Positions 48,397 through 60,932 of a stretch of DNA of 64,000 bases are shown here, in pieces. The notes beneath the pieces were generated by a model. That model was not told where the DNA came from, searched no databases, and worked only from the letters and a program-made list of their open reading frames with translations. This stretch comes from Tatumella saanichensis. GTDB lineage: Bacteria; Pseudomonadota; Gammaproteobacteria; Enterobacterales; Enterobacteriaceae. The stretch covers positions 62,001 through 126,000 of the forward strand of contig NZ_ATMI01000002.1 of NCBI RefSeq assembly GCF_000439375.1, in the 5' to 3' direction. A program made the position numbers and the translations under genes. Position 1 is the stretch's first letter. The number at the start of each line of letters is the position of its first letter.

Positions 48397-51300
48397 ATGC
48401 CAAAACGTACAGACCTAAAATCCATCCTGATCCTTGGCGCTGGTCCGATTGTTATCGGTCAGGCGTGTGAATTTGACTACTCAGGTGCTCAAGCGTGTAA
48501 AGCGCTGCGTGAAGAAGGCTACCGCGTCATTCTGGTAAACTCTAACCCAGCCACCATCATGACCGACCCAGAAATGGCCGATGCCACCTATATCGAGCCG
48601 ATTAATTGGGAAGTGGTACGCAAAATCATCGAAAAAGAGCGTCCGGATGCAGTGCTACCTACCATGGGTGGCCAGACGGCACTAAATTGTGCACTGGAAC
48701 TGGAGCGTCAGGGTGTGCTGGAAGAGTTCGGTGTCACCATGATCGGCGCCACTGCCGATGCTATCGATAAAGCCGAAGACCGTATGCGCTTTGATAAAGC
48801 CATGAAAAGCATCGGTCTGGATACCGCGCGTTCCGGTATCGCACATACTATGGAAGAAGCCTATCAGGTTGCTGACGAGGTCGGTTTCCCGTGTATTATC
48901 CGTCCTTCTTTCACCATGGGCGGCAGCGGTGGCGGTATCGCCTATAACCGTGAAGAGTTTGAAGAGATCTGTACCCGTGGTCTCGACCTTTCCCCGACCA
49001 ACGAACTGTTAATCGATGAGTCACTGATCGGTTGGAAAGAGTACGAAATGGAAGTGGTTCGTGACAAAAATGATAACTGTATCATTGTCTGTTCCATCGA
49101 AAACTTTGATGCGATGGGGATCCATACCGGTGACTCCATTACCGTCGCGCCAGCTCAGACCCTGACCGATAAAGAGTATCAAATCATGCGTAACGCCTCG
49201 ATGGCGGTGCTGCGTGAAATTGGTGTTGAAACCGGTGGCTCTAACGTTCAGTTCTCGGTTAATCCGGAAAGCGGTCGTCTGATTGTGATCGAAATGAACC
49301 CGCGTGTGTCGCGTTCCTCGGCACTGGCTTCTAAAGCTACCGGTTTCCCGATTGCGAAAATTGCCGCCAAACTGGCCGTCGGCTATACCCTGGATGAGTT
49401 GATGAACGACATTACCGGTGGTTTGACCCCGGCATCGTTTGAACCTTCCATCGACTACGTGGTCACCAAAATTCCACGCTTTAACTTTGAAAAATTTGCC
49501 GGTACCAATGACCGTCTGACCACGCAGATGAAATCTGTTGGTGAAGTGATGGCAATTGGCCGTACCTTCCAAGAGTCGATGCACAAAGCGCTGCGCGGTC
49601 TGGAAGTCGGTGCCTGTGGCTTTGACCCGAAAGTCAGCGCCAATGATCCCGAAGCCCTGACCATTATCCGCCGTGAGCTGAAAGATGCTGGCAGCGACCG
49701 TATCTGGTATATCGGTGATGCCTTCCGTCTGGGAATGAGCGTTGAAGATGTGTTTGCGCTGACCAATATCGACCGCTGGTTCCTGGTACAGATTGAAGAG
49801 CTGATCCGTCTGGAAAATCAGGTTTCTCAGCAGGGCATTAACAGCCTGGATGCAGCAAAACTGCGTCAGTTGAAGCGTAAAGGTTTCTCGGATCTACGCC
49901 TAGCACAGTTGGCCGATGTCGCCGAAGGGGAAATCCGTAAATTACGTGAGCAGTTTAACCTGAACCCGGTATATAAGCGCGTTGATACCTGTGCGGCGGA
50001 GTTTGCTACCGATACCGCTTATATGTATTCCACTTATGAAGAAGAGTGTGAAGCCAACCCGTCCAGCGATCGCGAGAAAATCATGATCCTTGGTGGCGGG
50101 CCAAACCGTATCGGTCAGGGTATCGAGTTTGACTATTGCTGTGTGCATGCGGCACTGGCAATGCGTGAAGACGGTTATGAGACCATTATGGTTAACTGTA
50201 ACCCAGAAACCGTGTCGACCGACTACGATACTTCAGATCGCCTCTACTTTGAGCCGGTGACCTTGGAAGATGTGCTGGAAATCGTCCGTATCGAGAAGCC
50301 GAAAGGCGTCATCGTTCAGTACGGCGGCCAGACTCCGCTGAAATTAGCGCGTGAACTGGAAGCGGCCGGTGTGCCGGTGATCGGTACCAGCCCGGATGCC
50401 ATTGACCGTGCCGAAGACCGTGAGCGTTTCCAGCAGGCGGTTGACCGTCTGTCGCTGAAACAGCCAGCTAATGCCACCGTGACTGCCCTGGAGCAGGCCG
50501 TTGAAAAAGCCGCGACCCTCGGTTATCCGCTGGTGGTACGTCCGTCTTATGTGTTGGGCGGCCGGGCGATGGAAATCGTCTACGATGAGCAGGATCTGAA
50601 ACGCTACTTTATGACTGCGGTATCAGTGTCTAATGATGCGCCTGTATTGCTGGATCGCTTCTTGGACGATGCGGTTGAAGTGGATGTCGATGCGATCTGT
50701 GACGGCGAGCAGGTACTGATCGGCGGTATTATGGAACATATCGAGCAGGCTGGGGTTCACTCCGGTGACTCTGCGTGTTCGTTACCGGCTTATACCCTGA
50801 GCCAAGCGATCCAGGATGTGATGCGTGACCAGGTACGCAAACTGGCCTTCGAACTGAATGTGCGCGGTCTGATGAACGTACAGTTTGCGGTTAAAGATAA
50901 CGAAGTTTATCTGATTGAAGTTAACCCGCGTGCTGCCCGTACCGTACCCTTTGTCTCGAAAGCGACCGGCGTACCTCTGGCCAAAGTGGCCGCCCGCGTA
51001 ATGGCCGGTAAGTCACTGGCGACCCAGGGTGTCACCAAAGAAGTGATCCCACCGTATTACTCGGTCAAAGAAGTGGTACTGCCGTTTAATAAGTTCCAAG
51101 GGGTTGACCCAATCCTTGGCCCAGAGATGCGCTCCACCGGTGAAGTCATGGGTGTTGGCCGTACTTTTGCCGAGGCGTTCTCGAAAGCGATGCTGGGTGC
51201 GCAGGCGACCATGAAAAAATCGGGACGCGCGCTGATTTCTGTTCGTGAAGGGGATAAGAAACGTATTGCTGCGCTGGCGAAGCAACTGATCGAATTTGGA

Positions 51301-51621
51301 TTCGAGTTGGATGCCACCCACGGTACGGCAGTGGTGTTGGGCGAAGCGGGGATTAACCCGCGCTTGGTGAACAAGGTTCACGAAGGTCGTCCCCATATTC
51401 AGGACCGACTGAAAAACGGTGAGTACAGCTATATCGTTAACACCACCGCAGGACGTCAGGCGATTGAAGACTCCCGCCTGATCCGTCGCAGCGCACTGCA
51501 ATATAAAGTGCATTATGACACCACCTTGAACGGCGGTTTTGCCACCGCGATGGCCCTCAATGCGGACCCTCGTGACCGCGTGATCTCTGTTCAGGAAATG
51601 CACGCCGAACTTAACGGCTAA
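48397..51621 (+). CDS. carB: Carbamoyl-phosphate synthase large subunit
   Basis: Makes carbamoyl phosphate from bicarbonate, ammonia and two ATP. The 1074 residues (E. coli 1073) form two homologous ATP-grasp halves. The first (1-400; [20 protein letters not shown]) makes carboxy-phosphate. The second (about 553-935; [21 protein letters not shown]) phosphorylates carbamate. An allosteric domain (about 936-1074) for UMP, IMP and ornithine follows. It lies 13 bases after carA and ends in a strong terminator. Confidence 0.99.
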   Translation: MPKRTDLKSILILGAGPIVIGQACEFDYSGAQACKALREEGYRVILVNSNPATIMTDPEMADATYIEPINWEVVRKIIEKERPDAVLPTMGGQTALNCALELERQGVLEEFGVTMIGATADAIDKAEDRMRFDKAMKSIGLDTARSGIAHTMEEAYQVADEVGFPCIIRPSFTMGGSGGGIAYNREEFEEICTRGLDLSPTNELLIDESLIGWKEYEMEVVRDKNDNCIIVCSIENFDAMGIHTGDSITVAPAQTLTDKEYQIMRNASMAVLREIGVETGGSNVQFSVNPESGRLIVIEMNPRVSRSSALASKATGFPIAKIAAKLAVGYTLDELMNDITGGLTPASFEPSIDYVVTKIPRFNFEKFAGTNDRLTTQMKSVGEVMAIGRTFQESMHKALRGLEVGACGFDPKVSANDPEALTIIRRELKDAGSDRIWYIGDAFRLGMSVEDVFALTNIDRWFLVQIEELIRLENQVSQQGINSLDAAKLRQLKRKGFSDLRLAQLADVAEGEIRKLREQFNLNPVYKRVDTCAAEFATDTAYMYSTYEEECEANPSSDREKIMILGGGPNRIGQGIEFDYCCVHAALAMREDGYETIMVNCNPETVSTDYDTSDRLYFEPVTLEDVLEIVRIEKPKGVIVQYGGQTPLKLARELEAAGVPVIGTSPDAIDRAEDRERFQQAVDRLSLKQPANATVTALEQAVEKAATLGYPLVVRPSYVLGGRAMEIVYDEQDLKRYFMTAVSVSNDAPVLLDRFLDDAVEVDVDAICDGEQVLIGGIMEHIEQAGVHSGDSACSLPAYTLSQAIQDVMRDQVRKLAFELNVRGLMNVQFAVKDNEVYLIEVNPRAARTVPFVSKATGVPLAKVAARVMAGKSLATQGVTKEVIPPYYSVKEVVLPFNKFQGVDPILGPEMRSTGEVMGVGRTFAEAFSKAMLGAQATMKKSGRALISVREGDKKRIAALAKQLIEFGFELDATHGTAVVLGEAGINPRLVNKVHEGRPHIQDRLKNGEYSYIVNTTAGRQAIEDSRLIRRSALQYKVHYDTTLNGGFATAMALNADPRDRVISVQEMHAELNG

Positions 51622-51641
51622 TCCTGGTCGGTCAGACCTGA

Positions 51642-51672
51642 AGCGGCCCTGTCTACAGGGCCGCTTTTTTTT
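51642..51672 (+). terminator. Terminator after carB
   Basis: AGCGGCCCT pairs with AGGGCCGCT across a 6-base loop and is followed by a run of T. Confidence 0.93.
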
Positions 51673-51818
51673 ATCGCTACTTTACTGCTGCTGAAATGTT
51701 GCACTAATTACTGAGATGTTGTGCTGGCGCAGGGTTTCATTAAATAGTGAATGCTGCCTATCGACTCCGACAATCCCTTTCCGTATGATGGCGCCAATTT
51801 TTCGAGCGGGTTAACGTA

Positions 51819-52298
51819 ATGATTAGTCTGATTGCTGCGATGGCAGCAGATCGTGTTATTGGGATGGATAACGCCATGCCTTGGAGCCTGCCGGCTGACT
51901 TGGCATGGTTCAAAAAGCAGACGCTAAATAAGCCCGTGATTATGGGGCGTCGGACTTTTGAGTCTATTGGTCGTGCGCTGCCAGGACGTTTAAATATTGT
52001 CCTCAGCCGGACGCCGGGCAATGACCCGAGTGTACGCTGGGTCACCTCGTTGGACGAAGCGCTGGCACTAGCGGGGGATGTGCCGGAGGTCATGATCATT
52101 GGTGGTGGTAAGATCTATGAGCAGATGTTGGAAAAAGCGGATCGCTTATATTTGACCCATATTGATGCCGAAGTGGAAGGGGACACGCAGTTCCCAGATT
52201 ACGACCCGGATCAATGGCAATCGGTATTCAGTGAATTTCACGATGCGGATAACGCCAATACCCACAGCTTCTGTTTTGAGATCCTCGACCGACGTTAA
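51819..52298 (+). CDS. folA: Dihydrofolate reductase
   Basis: Reduces dihydrofolate with NADPH; the target of trimethoprim. The 159 residues equal the E. coli length: [32 protein letters not shown] carries the Met20 loop and the active-site aspartate (D27), then [15 protein letters not shown] and [10 protein letters not shown]. The kefCF and cai/fix genes that lie between carB and folA in E. coli are absent. Confidence 0.99.
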   Translation: MISLIAAMAADRVIGMDNAMPWSLPADLAWFKKQTLNKPVIMGRRTFESIGRALPGRLNIVLSRTPGNDPSVRWVTSLDEALALAGDVPEVMIIGGGKIYEQMLEKADRLYLTHIDAEVEGDTQFPDYDPDQWQSVFSEFHDADNANTHSFCFEILDRR

Positions 52299-52307
52299 TC
52301 TCTGTCC

Positions 52308-52330
52308 ACGGCCGCTATGAAGGCGGCCGT
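52308..52330 (+). terminator. Hairpin after folA
   Basis: ACGGCCGC pairs perfectly with GCGGCCGT across a 7-base loop, 9 bases after the folA stop. The following T content is modest. Confidence 0.65.
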
Positions 52331-52377
52331 CGTCTTGTCGGTTGCATCCTGATGCTTTCTAAAGCTGAGGCAAGGTT

Positions 52378-52407
52378 AAAAAAAACGGGCCTGATCATTA
52401 GGCCCGT
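52378..52407 (-). terminator. Terminator of the lptD-apaH operon
   Basis: On the minus strand ACGGGCCT pairs with AGGCCCGT across a 7-base loop and is followed by eight T. It lies 7 bases after the apaH stop. Confidence 0.92.
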
Positions 52408-52414
52408 CGCAGTA

Positions 52415-53239
52415 TTACTTCTTTTTCTTCTGTAATGATGGCTGGTGAAACCATTGGCGATCTTCCCAGCGGAGTAGAGTCAGTGTGCCGCCCCAACAAC
52501 AACCAGTATCCAGTGCTAAGATCCCCTCTGGCACACCTTTCCCCTCTAGTGAGGCCCAATGACCAAAAGCGATAGTATAGTCTTCACGCACCGGACCATT
52601 GAGCATAAACCAGGGCTTTAGCGGCGGCGTGGCTTTGTCTGGGGTATCTTTACAGATCATATCCAGCTGACCGTTAGGAAAGCAGTAACGCATGCGGGTC
52701 AGGGCATTGGCGCTAAAACGCAGCTTTGCTAAACCGCTCAGTTCTTCGGTCCAATTATTCGGCATATCCCCGTACATGGCATCGAGAAACAGTGGATAAC
52801 TGTCACTGGAGAGGATCATTTCCAGCTCACGGGCACAAGCTTTAGCGGTCTCAATATCCCACTGCGGGGTGATACCGGCATGGGCCATCACCAGTTTTTT
52901 CTGCTCATCGACCTGTAACAACGGCTGACGACGTAGCCAGTTAATCAGGCTGTCGCAGTCTTCAGCGGCCAACAGCTCAGCCAGATGATCTTTCGGCTTA
53001 TTACGACTAATGCCGGCGAATACCGCTAGGATATGCAGATCATGGTTACCCAGTACCAGTCTTACTGAGTCTCCCAGTGACTTCACTTTTCTTAACACCG
53101 CCAGTGAGTCTGGACCACGGGCCACCAGGTCACCAGTCAGCCACAGTTCATCTTGGTCCGGATCAAAACTGACTTGATCCAGCAGTGCGCAAAATTCGCT
53201 ATAACAACCGTGAATATCACCTATCAGATACGTACTCAT
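52415..53239 (-). CDS. apaH: Bis(5'-nucleosyl)-tetraphosphatase, symmetrical
   Basis: Cleaves Ap4A to two ADP and can remove Np4 caps from RNA. The 274-residue metallophosphatase shows [10 protein letters not shown] (residues 7-16), [21 protein letters not shown] and [11 protein letters not shown]. The start at 53239 (MSTYLIGD) is chosen by family agreement; an ATG at 53359 would extend into apaG. It ends in a basic LQKKKK. It is the last gene of the lptD-surA-pdxA-rsmA-apaG-apaH operon. Confidence 0.98.
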   Translation of the reverse strand: MSTYLIGDIHGCYSEFCALLDQVSFDPDQDELWLTGDLVARGPDSLAVLRKVKSLGDSVRLVLGNHDLHILAVFAGISRNKPKDHLAELLAAEDCDSLINWLRRQPLLQVDEQKKLVMAHAGITPQWDIETAKACARELEMILSSDSYPLFLDAMYGDMPNNWTEELSGLAKLRFSANALTRMRYCFPNGQLDMICKDTPDKATPPLKPWFMLNGPVREDYTIAFGHWASLEGKGVPEGILALDTGCCWGGTLTLLRWEDRQWFHQPSLQKKKK

Positions 53240-53294
53240 GAAAATCCTGTGCGCGTAGACATCAGACCTGCGGAAACAGGCCTGTGGGGAAGGG

Positions 53295-53672
53295 TTAGTG
53301 AAGGCTCGCAGTGACTGCCAGCCTGAACACCGGGATTTCGGTCTGGAAACGCTCGCCATCAGCGGCTTCCATCAGATAGTGGCCTTGCATGGTACCGACC
53401 GGGGTTTCCAGTACCGCACCACTGGTGTACTGGTATTCGTCACCGGGGGCGATCAGCGGCTGTTCGCCGACCACACCTTCTCCCTGAACTTCGGTCTGTT
53501 TACCATTACCATTGGTGATTAACCAGTAGCGTTCACGCAGTGTTACCGCCTCACGTCCGAGGTTACGGATCGTAATAGTGTAAGCAAACACATACCTCTC
53601 CTCTTCTGGCAGCGATTGCGCGGCCACGTAGAAGGTCTGTACATGAACATAAACGCGTCTGGATCCACACAT
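53295..53672 (-). CDS. apaG: ApaG protein (CorD)
   Basis: The 125-residue single-domain protein equals E. coli ApaG in length and is marked by [42 protein letters not shown] and [18 protein letters not shown]. The fold is fibronectin-like. Its biochemical role is unclear; in E. coli mutants affect cobalt resistance and magnesium efflux. It lies two bases from the rsmA stop. Confidence 0.97.
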   Translation of the reverse strand: MCGSRRVYVHVQTFYVAAQSLPEEERYVFAYTITIRNLGREAVTLRERYWLITNGNGKQTEVQGEGVVGEQPLIAPGDEYQYTSGAVLETPVGTMQGHYLMEAADGERFQTEIPVFRLAVTASLH

Positions 53673-53674
53673 GA

Positions 53675-54499
53675 TTATTGCTCCTGAGGCTGTTCCGGAT
53701 GTTCAGTCAGCCAGTGCGCCAACTGGCAGTACTGGGCGATACTGATATTCTCTGCCCGCAGTGATTCATCAATTCCCAGTTCTGACAGTACCTGTGCGGA
53801 GAACAGATGACCCAAGCTGTTACGCAGGGTTTTACGGCGTTTACCAAAGGCTTCAGTGGTAATGCGGCTTAGGACTCTGACATCCACCTTCGGGTAAGGG
53901 GAGTTAACATGAGGCACCAGACGCACTACCGCAGAGTCCACTTTCGGCGGCGGGGTAAAGGAGTGCGGAGGCACTTCCAGCACCGGGATCACTTGGCAAT
54001 AATACTGGGCCATCACGGTCAGACGACCATAGGCTTTACTGCCCGGACCGGCCACCAGACGATTCACTACTTCTTTTTGCAACATGAAGTGCATATCTTT
54101 GATGGCACCCGGATAGCTGAACAGATGGAACATCAGCGGGGTAGAAATATTATAGGGCAGGTTACCGAACACTCGCAGTGGCTGTCCACGTTCAGCGGCC
54201 AATTCTGCGAAGTTAAAGGTCATCGCATCTTGCTGAAACAGGGTCAGTTTCGGGCCGAGGAACGGATGGGTCTGCAGACGGGCTGCTAGATCACGGTCAA
54301 GTTCGATAACCGTTAAGGCATCGACTTTATCACCCACCGGCTCGGTGAGAGCACCGAGGCCTGGGCCGATTTCGACCAGCGCATCACTCTTAAGTGGGTG
54401 GATCGCTGAGACAATGCTGTCGATAATATATTGATCGTTCAGGAAGTTCTGCCCGAAACGTTTACGGGCGTAGTGCCCCTGATGGACGCGATTATTCAT
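53675..54499 (-). CDS. rsmA: 16S rRNA dimethyladenosine transferase (A1518/A1519)
   Basis: Dimethylates the two adenines near the 3' end of 16S rRNA (KsgA). The 274-residue protein has the N-terminal [11 protein letters not shown], the SAM motif [14 protein letters not shown] (about residue 43), the catalytic [12 protein letters not shown] (about 110) and a C-terminal RKTLRNSLG. Its start overlaps the pdxA stop by 8 bases. Confidence 0.99.
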   Translation of the reverse strand: MNNRVHQGHYARKRFGQNFLNDQYIIDSIVSAIHPLKSDALVEIGPGLGALTEPVGDKVDALTVIELDRDLAARLQTHPFLGPKLTLFQQDAMTFNFAELAAERGQPLRVFGNLPYNISTPLMFHLFSYPGAIKDMHFMLQKEVVNRLVAGPGSKAYGRLTVMAQYYCQVIPVLEVPPHSFTPPPKVDSAVVRLVPHVNSPYPKVDVRVLSRITTEAFGKRRKTLRNSLGHLFSAQVLSELGIDESLRAENISIAQYCQLAHWLTEHPEQPQEQ

Positions 54500-55484
54500 T
54501 ACTGCTCTTAATCATATTGATGGCGAGGGTGATCGCCGTAATAAAGCTGCCCGGATCTGCCTGTCCGAGACCGGCTAAGTCAAGCGCAGTCCCGTGATCG
54601 ACAGAAGTCCGGATAAATGGCAGACCGAGGGTAATATTCACCGCTCGACCAAAGCCTTGAAATTTTAACACGGGTAGACCCTGATCGTGATACATCGCCA
54701 GCACGGCATCAGCATTTTGCAGGTATTTCGGCTGGAACAGGGTATCGGCAGGCAGTGGCCCGATCAGCGTGATACCTTGCTGACGCAACTCTTCAAGCGC
54801 AGGCTCGATCACGTCAATTTCCTCACGGCCCATATGACCGCCTTCTCCGGCATGGGGATTGAGCCCGCATACCAGGATCCGTGGATCAGGCAGATGGAAT
54901 TTGTGCTGCAGGTCATGATGCAGGATAGTGATCACTTCATGCAGGTTGTCACGGGTGATGGCCGCCGACACATCTTTTAGCGGCAGGTGAGTGGTGGCCA
55001 GCGCCACCCGCAGCTCGGTAGTGGCCAACATCATCACTACTTTGTGGCAGCCCGCTCTCTCGGCAAAGAACTCGGTATGGCCGCTGAATGGGATACCGGC
55101 TTGGTTGATAATCCCTTTGTGTACCGGGCCGGTCACCATGGCAGCAAATTCACCGCTTAGGCAGCCGTCGCTGGCGCGGCTCAGAGTGCGAAGCACATAG
55201 TCACTGTTGCGGACATCGGTCTGTCCAGCGACTACCGGCGTACAGAGGGGTTCATGCAGAACGGTCAGGCTACCTTCCTGCTGAGGTCGGGCAGGCTGTT
55301 GCGACGCGTAGTCTTCAAGGGTGACGGTCAGGCCGAGCTGATCGGCCCGAGCTTGGAGTAACTCGCGGTCTGCACAGACCACAAGCTGAACTGGCCAGTC
55401 ACGACTGGCCAGTTGCAGGGTAAGGTCAGGACCAATCCCGGCGGGTTCGCCGGGAGTGATCACGATACGTGGGATATCAGCCAT
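54492..55484 (-). CDS. pdxA: 4-hydroxythreonine-4-phosphate dehydrogenase
   Basis: Oxidises 4-phosphohydroxy-L-threonine in pyridoxal phosphate synthesis. The 330-residue protein (E. coli 329) has [13 protein letters not shown] at the N-terminus and metal-binding histidines in [23 protein letters not shown] and [13 protein letters not shown]. It overlaps surA and rsmA by 8 bases each, so translation is coupled. Confidence 0.98.
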   Translation of the reverse strand: MADIPRIVITPGEPAGIGPDLTLQLASRDWPVQLVVCADRELLQARADQLGLTVTLEDYASQQPARPQQEGSLTVLHEPLCTPVVAGQTDVRNSDYVLRTLSRASDGCLSGEFAAMVTGPVHKGIINQAGIPFSGHTEFFAERAGCHKVVMMLATTELRVALATTHLPLKDVSAAITRDNLHEVITILHHDLQHKFHLPDPRILVCGLNPHAGEGGHMGREEIDVIEPALEELRQQGITLIGPLPADTLFQPKYLQNADAVLAMYHDQGLPVLKFQGFGRAVNITLGLPFIRTSVDHGTALDLAGLGQADPGSFITAITLAINMIKSSNE

Positions 55485-56769
55485 TGTTGTCCAAGATTTT
55501 CACGTAGGCAGAGGCGCGCTGTTCCTGCATCCAGGTTTGCGCTTCTTCCGCAAACTTACGATTAAACAGGATACGATAGGCACGGTCTTTGGCGGCTTCG
55601 TCGGTTCTGTCTACCTGACGGGTATCCAGTAATTGAATCAGGTGCCAGCCGAAAGAAGAGCGCACGGGCTGACTGATTTGGCCTTTTTTCAGTTTCATGA
55701 CCGCATCACGGAACGCCGGATCATAAATGGTCGGAGAAGCCCAACCCAGATCACCCCCCTGGTTTGCGGAACCTGGATCTTCAGAGTATTTCTGCGCGGC
55801 AGCGGCAAAAGTGATCTTACCGCTGTCGATATCACGAGCGATCTGCTGAATTTTTGCTTCTGCTTGCTGGTCACTCATGATCGGTGACGTCTTGATCAGG
55901 ATATGACGGGCGTGTACTTCGGTGACAGAAACATTCTGTGACTCACCACGCATGTCATTCACTTTCAAGATATGGAAACCGACACCGGAACGGATTGGAC
56001 CGACGATATCCCCTTTATGTGCGGTACTCAAGGCTTGGCTGAACAGGTTTGGCAGCTCTTCAATTTTGCCCCAGCCCATATTACCGCCTTTTAGCGCCTG
56101 CGGGTCTGCTGAGTAGGTCATCGCCATTTTACCGAAATTGGCACCCGCTTTCAGCTCACCCACCAGTTTGTTGGCCAGTGCTTGCTCATCGTCAACCTGT
56201 TGCTGGGTCGGATTTTCCGGTAACGGCAGCAGGATCATGCTCAGGTTCAGTTCGGTGCCCGGCACGTTCTGCGACATGATCTGCTTGGCCAGATTGTCGA
56301 CTTCCTGCGGCAGAATGGTGATGCGGCTTCTGACTTCGTTGTTACGCACATTTGCGATCAGCATTTCTTTGCGGATCTGATTACGGTAGTCGTTATAGTT
56401 AACGCCGTCATAGCTAAGACGACTACGCAACTGATCCACCGTCATATGGTTTTGAGCGGCAATGTCGCCGATTGCCTGATCCAGCTCTTGATCGCTGATT
56501 TGCACCCCGGCACGCTGGCCCATTTGGGTGATAATGCTGTCCATGATCTCACGTTCAAGGATCTGATGGCGCAACGTCTGAGCGTCAGGTAATTGTTGGC
56601 CGGCTTCTTTTGCCTGAGTGGTTACGGTACGCATCATATCATCGACATCGCTCTCGAGAACGACACCGTTATTCACGACTGCGGCGACTTTATCCATCAT
56701 CTGTGGTGCTGCAAAGGCCGCTGTGGCTTTCAATGCCACGCACAGAATCACTATTCTCCAGTTCTTCAT
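55477..56769 (-). CDS. surA: Periplasmic chaperone and peptidyl-prolyl isomerase SurA
   Basis: Escorts outer-membrane proteins across the periplasm to the Bam complex. The 430-residue protein has a signal peptide (about 1-20, ending AAFA-APQ), the N-terminal chaperone domain (about 21-170), two parvulin domains (about 170-275 and 280-390; [33 protein letters not shown]) and a C-terminal helix. Its client LptD is encoded just upstream in the same operon. Confidence 0.98.
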   Translation of the reverse strand: MKNWRIVILCVALKATAAFAAPQMMDKVAAVVNNGVVLESDVDDMMRTVTTQAKEAGQQLPDAQTLRHQILEREIMDSIITQMGQRAGVQISDQELDQAIGDIAAQNHMTVDQLRSRLSYDGVNYNDYRNQIRKEMLIANVRNNEVRSRITILPQEVDNLAKQIMSQNVPGTELNLSMILLPLPENPTQQQVDDEQALANKLVGELKAGANFGKMAMTYSADPQALKGGNMGWGKIEELPNLFSQALSTAHKGDIVGPIRSGVGFHILKVNDMRGESQNVSVTEVHARHILIKTSPIMSDQQAEAKIQQIARDIDSGKITFAAAAQKYSEDPGSANQGGDLGWASPTIYDPAFRDAVMKLKKGQISQPVRSSFGWHLIQLLDTRQVDRTDEAAKDRAYRILFNRKFAEEAQTWMQEQRASAYVKILDNNG

Positions 56770-56824
56770 ACTTTTTCCATCGTTGTTACCGCTTTGCGGA
56801 AGTTACCGGCCAACCATTGCAACA

Positions 56825-59194
56825 TTAGAATGCAGGCTGATAAGGGATAATACCCTGATGCAGCATCTGATTAGTTCCCAGACCGTAGTTTGCGCCCAGT
56901 CCGCGGAACTCAATGTTGAATGAGATCTGGTTGTCATATTTGCTGGTATTGTTCTCCCAGCCGTTGATCTTACGCTCATAACCGACACGGATAGCGTAGC
57001 AGCAGGAGCTGTACTGCAGCCCCAGTAACTGTTCAGCTGGCTTACTGTTACGAGTGTCGTAATAGTAGGCTCCGACCACTGACCAGGCATCTGCAATCGG
57101 CCAGCTGGCAGTGGTACCGACCTGTGAAATCCCTTTACGGTAGATCGGATTGGTCAGCAGAGATTCATTATTCAGCGCTGAGGCAACATATTCTGGGCTG
57201 CTATAACGGTAGTTCAGCTGAACCATACGATCGGCATCACGACGATACTCGAGGATAGCATTACCCTGTGAGACATTATTCAGCTTGGTATCATACTGAA
57301 TACCGCCACGTGCGCCCCAACGGTCACTGATTTTCCAGTAGGTATCACCGGCCCAAATCAGACTACCAGTGCTATCTTGGTCATCAACTTGCTGCACTCC
57401 GGTCCGTGACGGAGTAAACGAATATATCTGACCCACGGAAACGTTAAATCGTTCAACCAGATTATTATCATAAATACGGGAGGTTACCCCAGTAGCTAAT
57501 TGGTTTGCAGAAGCAATACGGTCTAGGCCACTGTAGGTGCGATCACGGAACAGCCCAGTATAGTCGGTCTGCAATAAGGTTGAGTCGTAAGGATAGATAG
57601 CGCTCTGGTCGCGGTACGGCGTATACAGATACTGTACCCGCGGTTCCAAGGTCTGGGTATAGCCCGGTGACCAAGTCATATCACGGTCAAACACCATACG
57701 GCCATCGACTTTGAACTGTGGCAGGGTACGGTTTACTGAGTCTTTCAGCTTCTCATTACCGGTATAGCCCAGATCACCGTTATTATAATCATCCAGATTA
57801 TCCTGCTGATAATGAGTTGCCAGCAGTTTAGCTTCAGTGTTAAGACTCGCCCAGCCATTGGACAATGGCAGGTCTAGGGTCGGCTCAAGGTGAAGGCGTG
57901 TGGCTGCCGGGTAGTTCGGATTGGTATTGGTAAAGCGAGCGACCTGACCGTAGATATGACCATCAAATGGCCCCATATCGTTCTGATAGAGGTTAACATC
58001 CAACTGTGGCATCGCACGGTAAATATTGGTGGATGTTTTACTGAAGGTCTGGAAATCACGGGTCGACAGGGTGGCATCCCAGTTGGTATCCGCATAGCCG
58101 ATACTGAATTTCTGCGTGGCGTAGCCGTCCGTCGAGCTGTAATAACGGGAAGTCAGGTCATTAAAGTAATAGGCGTCGCTGACTTTGGTGTAGTCGGCAT
58201 TAAAACGCCAGTGCTGATCGTAGACACCTTCGTGACGCCAGTAGAATAACCAGCGATCGGAGTTCGAATCTGACGATAACCCGCGGGCCTCTTTATCACG
58301 ATTATATTGCTGATCGGAGGGCAGGTAGTCGAGCTCAATCAGGCCGCCCCCTAACCCTGACAGATAACGGAATTCATTCTGTAACTGCATCCCGCGCCTA
58401 CTCATATAGTGCGGGGTGATGGTGGCATCGGCCTGCGGGGCAATGTTCCAGTAATACGGCAGCATAAACTCGAAGCCGTTATTGTTGCCATATTTCGCAT
58501 TAGGGACCAGAAAGCCGGAACGACGTTTGTTACCGATCGGCATCTGCAGATAAGGGCTGTAAAACACCGGCACTGAACCGATGCGGAAACGGGCATTCCA
58601 GATCTCAGCCAACTCTTCCTGACGGTCTTCGATAATTTCTGAACCGGCAACACTCCAGCTGTTACTGCCAGGCAGACAGGAGGTAAAGGTCCCGTTTTGC
58701 AGGATGGTATAGCGGTTATTGCTGCGTTGCTTCATTTCATCGGCGCTTCCCCGTCCCTGACGACCGACCATCTGATAATTACCGTTCCAGACATTGGTAT
58801 CTTTGGTATTCAGGTCAGACCAGGCTTTCGGACCCCGGAGGATGACTTGGTTATCATCATAATGTACGTTACCCAGCGCATCGACGGTGCGCTGCGGAGT
58901 AGTTTCACCGGCCTGTTGGCGCTGGTGCAATTGGATCTCATCGGCCTGCAACCGACTATTCCCCTGATTAACACTGACGGCACCGCTAAACACCGAAGAA
59001 TCGGGGTAGGTTCCTTTCACTGAATCAGAATGGATAGTGACAGGCAGCTGATTAGGATTGCCGTTAGTTAGCGGGCGATTATACGAGGGGACGCCCAGCA
59101 TACACTGTGACATCAGGTCATCGGCAAAAGAATGCTGACTATAAAGCGCTGCACCAATCATCGTGGCAAGCAGGGTGGGTAGACGTTTATTCAT
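56825..59194 (-). CDS. lptD: LPS-assembly protein LptD
   Basis: The outer-membrane beta-barrel that, with LptE, inserts lipopolysaccharide into the outer leaflet. The 789 residues from the start at 59194 contain a signal peptide ([20 protein letters not shown] to FADD), the periplasmic jellyroll ([30 protein letters not shown]) and a 26-strand barrel from about residue 200. The disulfide cysteines are in [19 protein letters not shown] and the pair [15 protein letters not shown]. ATGs at 59203 and 59230 are possible earlier starts. It heads the operon through apaH. Confidence 0.97.
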   Translation of the reverse strand: MNKRLPTLLATMIGAALYSQHSFADDLMSQCMLGVPSYNRPLTNGNPNQLPVTIHSDSVKGTYPDSSVFSGAVSVNQGNSRLQADEIQLHQRQQAGETTPQRTVDALGNVHYDDNQVILRGPKAWSDLNTKDTNVWNGNYQMVGRQGRGSADEMKQRSNNRYTILQNGTFTSCLPGSNSWSVAGSEIIEDRQEELAEIWNARFRIGSVPVFYSPYLQMPIGNKRRSGFLVPNAKYGNNNGFEFMLPYYWNIAPQADATITPHYMSRRGMQLQNEFRYLSGLGGGLIELDYLPSDQQYNRDKEARGLSSDSNSDRWLFYWRHEGVYDQHWRFNADYTKVSDAYYFNDLTSRYYSSTDGYATQKFSIGYADTNWDATLSTRDFQTFSKTSTNIYRAMPQLDVNLYQNDMGPFDGHIYGQVARFTNTNPNYPAATRLHLEPTLDLPLSNGWASLNTEAKLLATHYQQDNLDDYNNGDLGYTGNEKLKDSVNRTLPQFKVDGRMVFDRDMTWSPGYTQTLEPRVQYLYTPYRDQSAIYPYDSTLLQTDYTGLFRDRTYSGLDRIASANQLATGVTSRIYDNNLVERFNVSVGQIYSFTPSRTGVQQVDDQDSTGSLIWAGDTYWKISDRWGARGGIQYDTKLNNVSQGNAILEYRRDADRMVQLNYRYSSPEYVASALNNESLLTNPIYRKGISQVGTTASWPIADAWSVVGAYYYDTRNSKPAEQLLGLQYSSCCYAIRVGYERKINGWENNTSKYDNQISFNIEFRGLGANYGLGTNQMLHQGIIPYQPAF

Positions 59195-59373
59195 ACGCTG
59201 CATCAAGGATTCCGTTAAACCTGTCATCATGCCGACACTCGGTGGAGGACTAACTTACCGCATTATGCGGCTGGTGTTAATCCTGATCTCTCCGGTTTGC
59301 CGATAGGCGGTTGAGCAAATGACAGGTATGATAATGCAAATTTCAGCCGTAAGCATGGCGAATTGAGGAGTTT

Positions 59374-60183
59374 ATGCGCTATTGGGGTAAAGTAATTGGA
59401 TTCGTGCTCGGCCTTTACTCAGGTGCCGGCTTCTGGGGCGTGGTGCTGGGATTAATGATCGGCCATGCCATCGACAAAGTATTGAGTAATAAAAGCCAGG
59501 GCTATTTTTCAGATAATCAGTCAAGGCAAAGCCTATTTTTTCGAACCACCTTTCAAGTGATGGGGCATTTGACCAAGTCAAAAGGCCGGGTGACTGAGGC
59601 CGACATTCAAGTGGCCTCGGCGTTTATGGACCGCTTACAGCTGCACGGTGACTCGCGCCGCGCGGCACAACAGGCGTTCCGTGAAGGTAAAGACAGCCAA
59701 TATCCATTACGGGATAAACTGCGGGAGTTTCGCAGTGCCTGTTTTGGCCGTTTCGATCTGATTCGTATGTTTCTGGAGATCCAGGTGCAGGCGGCGTTTG
59801 CTGATGGCATTCTGCATCCGAACGAACGTCAGGTGTTGTATGTGATCGCCGAAGAACTGGGCATTTCCCGTGGTCAGTTTGATCAGTTCCTGCGAATGAT
59901 GGCAGGAGGGGAACAGTTTTCCGGTCAGGGATCCTATCAAGGGCAGTATCAGCAGGCGCAGCGTGGACCGACCTTGGAAGATGCTTGTCATGTGCTGGGC
60001 GTGAACCCGAACGATGATATTGCCACCATTAAGCGCGCTTATCGCAAACTTATGAGTGAACATCACCCAGATAAACTGGTTGCCAAAGGGCTACCGCCAG
60101 AGATGATGGAGATGGCGAAGCAGAAAACCCAGAAGATACAGTCAGCCTACGAACTGATCCGTAAAGAGAAAGGGTTTAAGTAA
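59374..60183 (+). CDS. djlA: Co-chaperone protein DjlA
   Basis: A membrane-anchored DnaJ-like protein that works with DnaK and affects capsule signalling through the Rcs system in E. coli. The 269-residue protein has an N-terminal membrane segment (about 7-30, rich in glycine), a central TerB-like helical domain (about 55-190), a Q/G-rich linker and a C-terminal J domain with the HPD motif ([12 protein letters not shown], about residue 230). It is divergent from lptD as in E. coli. Confidence 0.98.
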   Translation: MRYWGKVIGFVLGLYSGAGFWGVVLGLMIGHAIDKVLSNKSQGYFSDNQSRQSLFFRTTFQVMGHLTKSKGRVTEADIQVASAFMDRLQLHGDSRRAAQQAFREGKDSQYPLRDKLREFRSACFGRFDLIRMFLEIQVQAAFADGILHPNERQVLYVIAEELGISRGQFDQFLRMMAGGEQFSGQGSYQGQYQQAQRGPTLEDACHVLGVNPNDDIATIKRAYRKLMSEHHPDKLVAKGLPPEMMEMAKQKTQKIQSAYELIRKEKGFK

Positions 60184-60196
60184 CGACTCAAATAAA

Positions 60197-60228
60197 AAAG
60201 GGCAGCCCGGTTATCGGCGCTGCCCTTT
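60197..60228. terminator. Terminator between djlA and rluA
   Basis: AAAGGGCAGC pairs perfectly with GCTGCCCTTT across a 12-base loop, with A and T tracts at each side. It serves both convergent genes. Confidence 0.92.
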
Positions 60229-60242
60229 CTGCAACCTACTCC

Positions 60243-60908
60243 TTAGAAATCTGCGGGCTGACGGAACGTCATGGCAGTACCAAAGGTAGGATGGGTAATG
60301 GTCAGCGATTCTGCATGCAGTAATAGCCTCTCTGCCATCGCCAGTGCCTCCGGGTGGGCGTAAAAGCGGTCCCCAAGGATAGGATGGCCGAGAGCCAGCA
60401 TATGAACGCGCAACTGGTGCGAGCGGCCCGTGATCGGTTTTAGCTCGACACGACAGCTGTTATCTGCTGCCACTTCCAATACCCGCCATTCAGTCTGTGC
60501 CGCTTTACCGGTCTCGACGCAGACTTTCTGCTTAGGACGGTTAGGCCAATCACAGATCAAAGGTAAATCCACCACCCCTTTCTCTGCCTGCGGATGCCCC
60601 CAAATCCGGGCGACATAGGTTTTCTGCGGTTCCCGCTCACGGAATTGGCGTTTCAGTTCTCGCTCCGCCGCCTTGGTCAGCGCCACCACGATAATGCCGC
60701 TGGTGGCCATATCCAGGCGGTGAACCGACTGTGCCTCGGGAAAATCACGTTGTACCCGTAACATGACGCTGTCAAAGTTCTCTGGCAGCCGTCCCGGTAC
60801 CGACAGTAAACCGCTCGGTTTATTGACCACCATAATATGGCTGTCCTGATAGAGGATATGCAGCCAAGGTTCACGGGGAGGATTGTAAGGTTCCATGGGG
60901 TTTTCCAT
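60243..60908 (-). CDS. rluA: Pseudouridine synthase RluA (23S rRNA U746 and tRNA U32)
   Basis: Makes pseudouridine at 23S position 746 and at position 32 of four tRNAs. The 221-residue protein shows MVVNKPSGLLSVPGR, the catalytic aspartate in VHRLDMATSGIIV (about residue 65), CDWPNRPKQKV and the RTGRSHQLR-type motif ITGRSHQLRVHMLALGH. The start is uncertain: 60929, 60908 and 60896 are all in frame. I choose 60908 by likeness to E. coli MGMENYNPP. It follows rapA closely, with a hairpin in the junction. Confidence 0.93.
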   Translation of the reverse strand: MENPMEPYNPPREPWLHILYQDSHIMVVNKPSGLLSVPGRLPENFDSVMLRVQRDFPEAQSVHRLDMATSGIIVVALTKAAERELKRQFREREPQKTYVARIWGHPQAEKGVVDLPLICDWPNRPKQKVCVETGKAAQTEWRVLEVAADNSCRVELKPITGRSHQLRVHMLALGHPILGDRFYAHPEALAMAERLLLHAESLTITHPTFGTAMTFRQPADF

Positions 60909-60926
60909 CGGGGGCCGTAGCCCCCG
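60909..60926 (-). other. GC-rich hairpin at the rapA-rluA junction
   Basis: A perfect 7-bp stem (CGGGGGC/GCCCCCG, 4-base loop) lies just before the chosen rluA start and begins 7 bases after the rapA stop. It contains the only G-rich tract that could act as a ribosome-binding site for rluA, so in mRNA it may limit rluA translation. Confidence 0.5.
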
Positions 60927-60932
60927 CATCGA

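Noticed and set aside
51013-51603. A 196-codon frame antisense to carB
   Set aside because: It shadows a highly conserved gene; its composition follows the complementary codons.
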